Both the position numbers and the translations under genes were made by a program. Below, piece by piece: positions 1 to 5,141 of a DNA stretch of 5,141 bases. Each line of letters opens with the position of its first letter. The stretch's first letter is position 1. The notes under the pieces are model-generated. The model made no database searches. It was given only the letters and a program-made list of their open reading frames with translations, and was not told the origin of the DNA. The stretch covers positions 1-5,141 of the forward strand of contig JAADCW010000174.1 of the NCBI GenBank assembly GCA_013154225.1, in the 5' to 3' direction. This stretch comes from Chloroflexota bacterium. GTDB taxonomy: Bacteria; Chloroflexota; Anaerolineae; Anaerolineales; DRMV01.

Positions 1-1925
1 CCGTCGGGCGCCTCGGCCGCCTTCTCGTACCACTGGGCCCAGAGGCCGGTGTTGGTAATCGAGCCGGTCTTTTCGGCCCAGACCGGGGTGGGAATGAAGA
101 AGACCTCGGTCTTGACGTCGGCCGGATTTACGCCAGGCCGCTTCCAATGGGCCGAGGTTTCGGTTTCGAAGGGGTCGAGAACGACCATCCAGTCGAGGCT
201 GTCGAGCGCCTTGCGCGCCATGTTGACGTTGGCGGCGCTCATCGCCGGGTTCTGACCAACTACGATCATGCCCTTGAGGGGGCCGGCCAGGGCAGCGTGC
301 AAGAGGGCGTGGTGCGAGTAGTCGCTCGACTTGTCGGGCTTGCCGCCTACGTGGGGGCCCAGTTTGGCCAGATAGTGGTAGCTGATCTGCGGATCGATGG
401 TCGGCCACCAGGCCTTGAGCTGGCTGACGAAGTACTTGGGCAGATTCTCCCACCAGTTGGGGGCGTTGGGCAACAGCTTCTTGGGCGTCTTGGCTTCGAG
501 GTAGCTCTGCAGGGTGGGGAACTTGCGGTCGGGAACCGGCATGTACCCCGGCAGGATGTGATAGAGCAGCGCGTGGTCGGTCGAACCCTGAACGTTGGAG
601 TGGCCGCGAAGGGCGTTCACGCCGCCGCCGGCCTTACCGATGTTGCCGAGGAGCAGCTGCACGACCGCGTACGAGCGGATGTGCTGGGTGCCGTAAGAGT
701 GCTGGGTAGCGCCCATGGCGTAGGTAATGGTGCCCACGCGGTCAGCCTTGCCGGTCGAGCCGTAGAGGTCGTAAATCTGCTTCAGCTTGGCCTCGGGAAT
801 GCCGGTGATCTTGCTGACCATCGGAATCGTGTAGCGGCTGTAATGGCGCTTGAGCAGCTGGAAGACCGAGTGCGGGTCGGTCATCGTCATGTCGCGCTTG
901 GCGTAACCGTCTTCGCCTAGCTGGTACTTCCAGGTGCTGCGGTCGTAGACGCCCTTTTCGTTGGGATTGTCGGGCGTCGGCTGGTAACCGCTAAAGAGGC
1001 CGTCGAGGTCGGTCGCCGTCTTGAACTCGGGGTCGATCAGTAGGGTGGCGTTGGTGTAGTTCTTGACGTAGTACTCGTCATAGAGGTTGTTCTCGAGGAT
1101 GTAGTTGATCATCCCGCCCATGAAGGCAATGTCGGTGCCTACGCGGATCTGGGCGAAGATGTCGGCCCGGGAAGCGCTGCGGTTGAAGCGCGGGTCGACG
1201 ACGATCACCTTGGCCCCGTTGTCTTTGGCCTCCATGATCCACTTGAAGGTCAGCGGGTGCTGTTCGGCCGGGTTGCCGCCTTCGATGATGATGACGTCGG
1301 AGTTCTTGAAGTCGATCGGGTGGTTGGTCATGGCGCCGCGGCCAAAGCTCTCGCCCAGCGCCGGCACCGTCGAAGAGTGGCAGATGCGGGCCTGGTGCTC
1401 GATGTAGTTGAGACCCAGGGCGCGCGCGAACTTGATGAAGAGGTAGCACTCTTCGTTGCCGTTGGAGCTGCCGCCTAGGAAGGCGATGGCCTCGGTCCGG
1501 TTGACGACGTAGCCGTCGTCGTCCTGCCTGATCCAGTACTTGTCGCGCGTATCTTTGATACGCTTGGCGATCTCCTGGATCATCCAGTCGATCGGCTTCT
1601 CCTCCCACTTGTCGGAGCCTGGCGCCCGGTAGAGGGTCTTGGTCATGCGGTACGGACTCTCGACGAACCCCCGGGCCGCCTCGCCTTTACTGCAAAGCTT
1701 GCCCCGGTTGATGGGGTGGTCCGGGTCACCCTCCAGGTTGACCAGCTTGCCTCCTTGAGCGGCGGCGATCATCCCGCAGCCGGTTGCGCAGTACGGGCAG
1801 ATGATCGGGTGCTCTCCCACCGGTTTGTGCAGCACCTTCTTACCCGAAGGCTGCGCCTTACCTCGCAGGAAGAACACGCCACTAGCCGCTCCGCCTATCT
1901 TGAGCAGATCGCGTCTGGTAAGCAC
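1..1925 (-). CDS. fdnG: Formate dehydrogenase-N type catalytic (alpha) subunit, Cys form, Tat-exported; 3' end off the window
   Basis: This is the catalytic subunit of a respiratory formate dehydrogenase, which oxidises formate to CO2 at a molybdenum or tungsten bis-pterin centre and passes electrons through an Fe-S cluster to partner subunits. I translated 641 codons with no in-frame stop; family members are usually about 1000 residues, so the C-terminal third is missing. A twin-arginine signal opens the protein (TRRDLLK, residues 3-9, then a short hydrophobic stretch), implying export to the periplasm. A 4Fe-4S motif follows, with Cys43, Cys46, Cys50 and Cys78, and Lys80 just after it. The active-site segment is ARICHSSTVPALGESFGRGA, with Cys182-His183 where many relatives have selenocysteine-His; the codon is TGC. 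The segments GGNPAEQHP and VDPRFNR also fit the family, and Arg417 (HIRSYAVV) may be a second active-site arginine (inference). The GTG start at 1925 is chosen because AAGGAGG lies 7 bases upstream and the signal begins immediately. Fe-S and cytochrome b subunit genes would be expected downstream, outside the window. A related molybdopterin oxidoreductase is possible but less likely given the Cys-His context. Confidence 0.94.
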   Translation of the reverse strand, partial: MLTRRDLLKIGGAASGVFFLRGKAQPSGKKVLHKPVGEHPIICPYCATGCGMIAAAQGGKLVNLEGDPDHPINRGKLCSKGEAARGFVESPYRMTKTLYRAPGSDKWEEKPIDWMIQEIAKRIKDTRDKYWIRQDDDGYVVNRTEAIAFLGGSSNGNEECYLFIKFARALGLNYIEHQARICHSSTVPALGESFGRGAMTNHPIDFKNSDVIIIEGGNPAEQHPLTFKWIMEAKDNGAKVIVVDPRFNRSASRADIFAQIRVGTDIAFMGGMINYILENNLYDEYYVKNYTNATLLIDPEFKTATDLDGLFSGYQPTPDNPNEKGVYDRSTWKYQLGEDGYAKRDMTMTDPHSVFQLLKRHYSRYTIPMVSKITGIPEAKLKQIYDLYGSTGKADRVGTITYAMGATQHSYGTQHIRSYAVVQLLLGNIGKAGGGVNALRGHSNVQGSTDHALLYHILPGYMPVPDRKFPTLQSYLEAKTPKKLLPNAPNWWENLPKYFVSQLKAWWPTIDPQISYHYLAKLGPHVGGKPDKSSDYSHHALLHAALAGPLKGMIVVGQNPAMSAANVNMARKALDSLDWMVVLDPFETETSAHWKRPGVNPADVKTEVFFIPTPVWAEKTGSITNTGLWAQWYEKAAEAPD

Positions 1926-1932
1926 GCTCTCG

Positions 1933-1939
1933 CCTCCTT
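1933..1939 (-). promoter_or_regulatory. Shine-Dalgarno site of the formate dehydrogenase gene
   Basis: The minus strand reads AAGGAGG, 7 bases before a GTG codon at 1925-1923. The match to the anti-Shine-Dalgarno sequence is near perfect and the spacing is ideal, so it decides the GTG start. No in-frame ATG lies close by. Part of the site is inside an inverted repeat (1935-1971). Confidence 0.9.
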
Positions 1940-1971
1940 CCTGGCCGCCTATGGGTCTAATAGAGGAAGGA
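1935..1971 (-). promoter_or_regulatory. Inverted repeat that could pair with the fdnG ribosome binding site
   Basis: In the transcript sense, TCCTTCCT (1971-1964) is perfectly complementary to AGGAAGGA (1942-1935). The second arm contains the first five bases of the Shine-Dalgarno sequence. Inside the loop, CTAT (1963-1960) can pair with ATAG (1952-1949), giving a second 4-bp stem with a six-base bulge. The structure could slow translation initiation until opened by temperature, a protein or the ribosome. The pairing is read directly from the sequence; any regulatory role is inference. Polypyrimidine tracts opposite Shine-Dalgarno sites can also occur by chance. Confidence 0.4.
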
Positions 1972-2021
1972 TTTCGAAAAGATACGGCCCAAATTAGCGG
2001 TCAATTCATCCTAACAGATCA

Positions 2022-2050
2022 CTAATAATTATTGTTGGTCTATTTGTCCT
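2022..2050 (-). promoter_or_regulatory. Weak candidate promoter for fdnG
   Basis: In the AT-rich gap between the tRNA terminator and the dehydrogenase, the minus strand has AGGACA (2050-2045) and TATTAG (2027-2022) separated by 17 bases. Each hexamer matches the sigma70 consensus at four of six positions. If used, the leader would be about 90 bases and would include the inverted repeat at 1935-1971. Respiratory formate dehydrogenases are often controlled by FNR, NarL or sigma54, but I see no convincing site for any of these. Confidence 0.22.
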
Positions 2051-2060
2051 TGGATAAAGC

Positions 2061-2086
2061 AAAAAATACGGCCGGTTACCCGGCCG
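2061..2086 (-). terminator. Intrinsic terminator of the tRNA-Ala gene
   Basis: A 7-bp GC-only stem (CGGCCGG paired with CCGGCCG, 2086-2080 with 2075-2069) closes a four-base loop. On the minus strand it is followed by TATTTTTT. It starts three bases after the encoded CCA of the tRNA. It should end the tRNA transcript and any read-through from the large gene, and so separates the dehydrogenase from both. Confidence 0.9.
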
Positions 2087-2089
2087 ATC

Positions 2090-2164
2090 TGGTGGAGCCG
2101 AGCGGATTCGAACCGCTGACCCCCTGCTTGCAAGGCAGGTGCTCTCCCTCTGAGCTACGGCCCC
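2090..2164 (-). tRNA. tRNA-Ala (anticodon TGC)
   Basis: The minus strand folds into a complete cloverleaf of 75 bases including an encoded CCA. The acceptor stem GGGGCCG/CGGCTCC contains a G3-U70 wobble, the classic identity element for alanyl-tRNA synthetase. The D stem is GCTC/GAGC with a seven-base loop. The anticodon stem is CCTGC/GCAGG with loop CTTGCAA, giving anticodon TGC at 2132-2130, which reads GCN codons. The variable loop has five bases (GGGTC). The T stem AGCGG/CCGCT encloses TTCGAAT. The discriminator base is A (2093) and CCA is encoded at 2092-2090. No intron or mismatch is seen. It has its own promoter upstream and a terminator immediately downstream. Confidence 0.98.
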
Positions 2165-2180
2165 GTAAGGCACCGCATGC

Positions 2181-2209
2181 ATTCTAGATTGTTTATTTGC
2201 CGTCGTCAA
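2181..2209 (-). promoter_or_regulatory. Sigma70-type promoter of the tRNA-Ala gene
   Basis: The minus strand shows TTGACG (-35, 2209-2204) and TAGAAT (-10, 2186-2181), each five of six to consensus, with exactly 17 bases between. The tRNA 5' end at 2164 lies 16 bases past the -10, so the primary transcript would carry a leader of roughly ten bases for RNase P to remove. I see no clear GC-rich stringent discriminator; the bases after the -10 are GCATGCGG. Confidence 0.85.
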
Positions 2210-2219
2210 ATTCCGTTGC

Positions 2220-2268
2220 GTTGAGCAACAACCAGCTCTCAATTGCCGTTCTCGTTTGGTTGCTCAAC
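2220..2268 (-). repeat. 10-bp inverted repeat spanning the stop codon of the large gene
   Basis: GTTGAGCAAC (plus strand 2220-2229) and GTTGCTCAAC (2259-2268) are perfect inverted copies separated by 29 bases. The TGA stop of the large gene (2241-2239) lies in the loop. There is no T-run after it on the minus strand, so it is not a standard intrinsic terminator. It could be a 3' mRNA stem that protects or pauses the transcript, or it could be chance. It sits 11 bases upstream of the tRNA -35 element. Confidence 0.45.
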
Positions 2269-5141
2269 CGTATAAATAGCAAACCTTCCATCTCTACTCT
2301 TCAAAAGCTCGTTGATTGGTGTCCACTGCGGCTTTTCACCTCTTTCCCAAGGAGGAAGCATTACCTGCTGGCCCTGCGAGTTAACTCCACTGCCCGTCGC
2401 GTTTTGACTGTCCCACGGTTGGTAGCACCATGCCCCAGCATAAACTTCCGTCACACTGGGGCCTCTTGCTGGGTCTTCGTTTACGTATTCGACTACCTGG
2501 CCCCAATATACGTTATCTGGCATGTCTTCAAAGTAAAACTCTGAACTATCGGCCCTCTTCATTGAATCCGGCTTTAATTTAACGAAGAGAGTACAATATT
2601 TAATCTTTTCAGAATCATAAATTGCCCACATTGATCTGTCGTATTCCACCGTATTTTTACTGCCCCAAAAATCTATGTGCAATTTATAACCATCCGCAAA
2701 AGAGTGTGCACTCCAATCCCACTCGTCCTTCTTTAGCGATAGGGAAAAATCGAGATGCTCTCCTTCCTCATCAGTGCGATAATCGATGGAAAGCGGCCAA
2801 TATGCTCCATCTTCGTATATTTCCGATATATTGTATACGATGCCAGGAAATTGATTATTTTTTATTTCTACCTCAATTTTTTCCTTGCTTACGAATGGAC
2901 CAAACGTGAAATCCTCAACCGTATATTTGCCCACGTCAAATACGCATGAATTTGTCCAGGAAGAAAATGGGATTTCCTCCGATGGGCTGTCCCAAGACCA
3001 GGTACCCAGCGGGTGGGGCCATCTGATTGACGACCAATCGTCTTTCTTAAAAATATAACTCATACGTGGTTTTGCATACTCTACCCCAACTGGAATTCTG
3101 TTGTCGTCATCGTCGTATTCATGCAGTACTCGGACGAACAATTCTTTGAGGTTGTCGGCTCCTATTACGGCAACTGAACCATACAACAAACCACACCAAG
3201 TAGATACGGGATCCTCGGGATCATTATATGTGTCAGGATCAAATTCCACTTCTAAATCAATACACATAAGCCGAACTGGTATTTCTATGCTGCTTGAACT
3301 ACTGCCTGTCGTTGTGATGATAAATTTTCCGTTCTTTTCTCCCGGCCCGTCACAGTCAGCCGAATAGTCCAACTGCGAAAATCGTATCATGTCGCCAATG
3401 TTCAACTCGAAACTGCTAGGTGTTACTTGCAACCAGCTAGGTGTTTCTATGTTTACAGTAATTGGTGTACTTGAATACCCTGCTAGTATATTGATGCTAG
3501 GATTTGGTCCTACAGGTACCCCCCACGCCTCATCTGATTCCATCCAAAAATTCATTGCCGTATACTCTGGAACGTAATACCTCTCGTTGTCTCCGTAAGA
3601 CTCATAAAACTGGTTTTTTAGCACATCGTAGCCTCGTATATAGATACTTGGCTTTTCTTTACAATGAACCACCATCGGCACTTCTATTACGGGCTCATCT
3701 GGATCATTACTGCTGATCACTATAGGCTTGGAAAACTCGCCAACACTGCTGCATTTATATGAAATTCCGACTTTCGCAGTTTCACCCGGCGACAATACTA
3801 TTTGCTGATTAGCAGACGCCATGGCAATCTCGCCCGTAGGATAAACTTCGGGTGTCCCAATGCTTACAATCGGCATACTAGTACTAACGGTTGCCTCTAA
3901 GTCCGCCGTGCCGACGTTGCTAAAGCTCAGTGATACCGTGCCGCTGCTGGCCGATGCAGCATTAGCCCAGGCGGTAACTTCGATGCTAGACGGGGATATG
4001 TTGTCAATGTCGGCCGTTCCATTACCGCCGCCCCCTGCAGTGCTGCCGCACCAGTCGGGCAGGTTGTCTTTCCAATCGCTGTTCTTAAGATTGTCGCACG
4101 CTTTCTGCTTGAAACCGGGCACGTAGCTCTCGTAATACTCCACCAGGCCGTGGGCGATGTCCTCGGCGGCGACGTCGAGGGGGTCGTTTGTGTCGGGAGG
4201 CGGCGGGCAACCCGCGGGCGGATGCTGCTCGTTGTAACATTCCTGGACGTTTCGGCGGGCGAGGCTCTGCGCCAAAGCTCTGGCGTTGTTGCATTCGACG
4301 TAGCTCGCGACCTCTATGAGCGTCGTATTGGGGATGGTGATGGCGCTTTTGTCTATCGCGATATTTATTATTCGATCATTTCCATCATAACTTGGATCGA
4401 GTCCTGAGGCTACCGTCACTGGGCCGACATACTTGGGCGGTTTCTCGTACTCCCCCTTCATCTTTTCACTTTTGGTAAAAACCGCCCCCGGTCGTCCGTG
4501 GAGGTCGAATTCTAGCGCATGGGCCCCGTTGCGAACGATGCCCGCATCCCAGTAGTAAAGAACGTGTTTGTTTTTTGCCTCAGGCAGTGCCCCTTTGTCT
4601 TTGAGCGACCTGAGCATGTATTCGAGGGTCGAGGTGACCAGGTTCCGGCTTACCGCGGCGGCGGGGTTTGGGCCCTGGCTGACCGCCTGGTTCGGAGCCA
4701 GAACATCACTACCACCGCTACCGATTCCGCGAATTATACTCGTAAACATTGCCCCGGCATGGGGAGCGCTGTTGAAGTGAAGCGATATCAGGGCCACCCG
4801 CGGTGAACCCACCAGGTTCGCGCCGTCGGGGTTGAAGGGCACGTTAATCAGCCCGGCTTCGTTGAACGCGCGGACGATCTGGCCGTAGCGGGAAATACTC
4901 AGACGGGTGTCTTTATTTTTACCGTGGTGAATATACGTTGCCCGCTCCACGCACGCCTGTGCCTCCGCCGCAGTGGGAAAGTGACTTTTGCATGCTCGCT
5001 CGATTTTTGTAACATCCCACACCCCATTCCGGCCTCGCCGGTCGAGCTCGTCACCAACGCCTCCGCAAAGGTTATTGTCGCGCACCCCGAGCAGCGCTTC
5101 CGAAACGCAACCATTCGCGTTTTCTTCTTTGGTGCTTTTTG
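2239..5141 (-). CDS. Probable secreted Amidase_3-like protein with two Ig-like domains and an unassigned C-terminal region; 5' end off the window
   Basis: Residue numbers count from the GTG at 5085. That codon is probably not the start: the frame stays open for 18 more codons to the edge and no Shine-Dalgarno precedes it. Residues 1-325 resemble the Amidase_3 family, zinc N-acetylmuramoyl-L-alanine amidases that cut the glycan-peptide bond of peptidoglycan in the periplasm. Supporting motifs are KDTRLSISRYGQIVRAFNEA (58-77), SLHFNS with candidate zinc ligand His103, LIEVASYVE with candidate catalytic Glu258, and AHGLVEYYESYV (311-322). The usual first zinc motif is not seen and may lie upstream. 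A Cys/Pro-rich insert (280-300) and a Gly-rich linker (351-354) follow. Residues about 362-476 form an Ig-like domain of the ASH or choice-of-anchor type, and 528-609 a BACON-like domain (PSWLQVTPSSFELNIGD). Residues 610-948 are acidic, rich in Trp and Tyr, and unrecognised. Base composition drops sharply after the linker. No membrane anchor ends the protein. That the gene is real is nearly certain; the amidase assignment is moderate and catalytic activity unproven. Confidence 0.85.
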   Translation of the reverse strand, partial: KSTKEENANGCVSEALLGVRDNNLCGGVGDELDRRGRNGVWDVTKIERACKSHFPTAAEAQACVERATYIHHGKNKDTRLSISRYGQIVRAFNEAGLINVPFNPDGANLVGSPRVALISLHFNSAPHAGAMFTSIIRGIGSGGSDVLAPNQAVSQGPNPAAAVSRNLVTSTLEYMLRSLKDKGALPEAKNKHVLYYWDAGIVRNGAHALEFDLHGRPGAVFTKSEKMKGEYEKPPKYVGPVTVASGLDPSYDGNDRIINIAIDKSAITIPNTTLIEVASYVECNNARALAQSLARRNVQECYNEQHPPAGCPPPPDTNDPLDVAAEDIAHGLVEYYESYVPGFKQKACDNLKNSDWKDNLPDWCGSTAGGGGNGTADIDNISPSSIEVTAWANAASASSGTVSLSFSNVGTADLEATVSTSMPIVSIGTPEVYPTGEIAMASANQQIVLSPGETAKVGISYKCSSVGEFSKPIVISSNDPDEPVIEVPMVVHCKEKPSIYIRGYDVLKNQFYESYGDNERYYVPEYTAMNFWMESDEAWGVPVGPNPSINILAGYSSTPITVNIETPSWLQVTPSSFELNIGDMIRFSQLDYSADCDGPGEKNGKFIITTTGSSSSSIEIPVRLMCIDLEVEFDPDTYNDPEDPVSTWCGLLYGSVAVIGADNLKELFVRVLHEYDDDDNRIPVGVEYAKPRMSYIFKKDDWSSIRWPHPLGTWSWDSPSEEIPFSSWTNSCVFDVGKYTVEDFTFGPFVSKEKIEVEIKNNQFPGIVYNISEIYEDGAYWPLSIDYRTDEEGEHLDFSLSLKKDEWDWSAHSFADGYKLHIDFWGSKNTVEYDRSMWAIYDSEKIKYCTLFVKLKPDSMKRADSSEFYFEDMPDNVYWGQVVEYVNEDPARGPSVTEVYAGAWCYQPWDSQNATGSGVNSQGQQVMLPPWERGEKPQWTPINELLKSRDGRFAIYTVEQPNENGN

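Noticed and set aside
147..920. 257-codon plus-strand open frame opposite the dehydrogenase
   Set aside because: It lies wholly antisense to a verified GC-rich coding frame with strong family motifs. Its Val/Gly/Ala/Arg-rich product is typical of an antisense shadow.
1380..1382. Selenocysteine codon or SECIS element in fdnG
   Set aside because: The active-site codon is TGC and no in-frame TGA exists in the 641 codons read.
1078..1608. 176-codon minus-strand frame inside fdnG
   Set aside because: It is a shifted reading of the dehydrogenase with an Arg/Gln/Pro-rich product. The true frame carries the 4Fe-4S and active-site motifs on both sides, so it is not a frameshift.
1976..2004. Promoter with TTGACC as -35 upstream of fdnG
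   Set aside because: At 17-18 base spacing the -10 position reads CTTTTC or TTTTCG, which does not resemble TATAAT.
2024..2033. AATAATTATT perfect palindrome in the fdnG leader
   Set aside because: Ten bases of pure A/T in an AT-rich spacer are easily palindromic by chance, and no second copy or known operator match is seen.
2090..2164. Integration site (att) duplication of the tRNA 3' end
   Set aside because: I found no second copy of the tRNA 3' segment in the window and no integrase or phage gene.
2006..2242. 78-codon minus-strand frame across the tRNA
   Set aside because: It reads through the tRNA, its promoter and its terminator, all of which are well defined RNA-level features.
2197..2544. 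115-codon plus-strand frame opposite the 3' end of the large gene
   Set aside because: It is antisense to the continuous 948-codon frame, with no ribosome binding site or recognisable domain.
5083..5085. GTG as the start of the large gene
   Set aside because: No Shine-Dalgarno precedes it, the frame is open to the window edge, no signal peptide follows it, and the amidase-like domain seems to lack its N-terminal zinc motif from this point.
1..5141. CRISPR array, insertion sequence or toxin-antitoxin module
   Set aside because: No regularly spaced direct repeats, no terminal inverted repeats with target duplication, and no transposase or small paired genes are visible.

Overview
The window looks like ordinary bacterial chromosome. 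All the genes I can support lie on the minus strand, so they read from high to low coordinates. The order of transcription is: a large partial gene for a probable secreted peptidoglycan amidase-like protein (2239 to the right edge), a tRNA-Ala(TGC) gene with its own promoter and terminator (2061-2209), and the 5' two thirds of a formate dehydrogenase-N type catalytic subunit (right end 1925, running off the left edge).

The tRNA has bacterial features: a G3-U70 acceptor wobble, an encoded CCA, a sigma70-type -35/-10 pair and an intrinsic terminator. The dehydrogenase starts at GTG behind a strong Shine-Dalgarno sequence and carries a twin-arginine export signal and a 4Fe-4S/molybdopterin fold. 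This suggests a bacterium with formate-linked anaerobic or facultative respiration, and the dehydrogenase coding sequence is GC-rich (65% in one 60-base line I counted). The resemblance to respiratory periplasmic formate dehydrogenases of anaerobes such as Desulfobacterota is an impression only; I cannot name the taxon.

Region by region: 1-1925 is the dehydrogenase. 1926-2060 is its AT-rich leader, which includes an 8-bp inverted repeat that could cover the ribosome binding site. 2061-2209 is the self-contained tRNA cassette. 2210-2238 is a short spacer. 2239-5141 is one long open frame of at least 966 codons whose true start is probably outside the window.

The most interesting part is that long gene. 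Its first third is GC-rich and resembles an Amidase_3 (AmiC/CwlD-type) catalytic domain. After a glycine-rich linker near 4030 it becomes AT-rich (27-37% GC in three lines I counted) and encodes two Ig-like beta-sandwich domains with the same 30-residue cysteine spacing, then about 340 residues that I cannot assign to any family. It therefore looks like a composite protein with an older enzymatic head and a compositionally distinct tail. The three genes have no obvious common pathway. I see no CRISPR array, insertion sequence, prophage gene or clear new multigene system.
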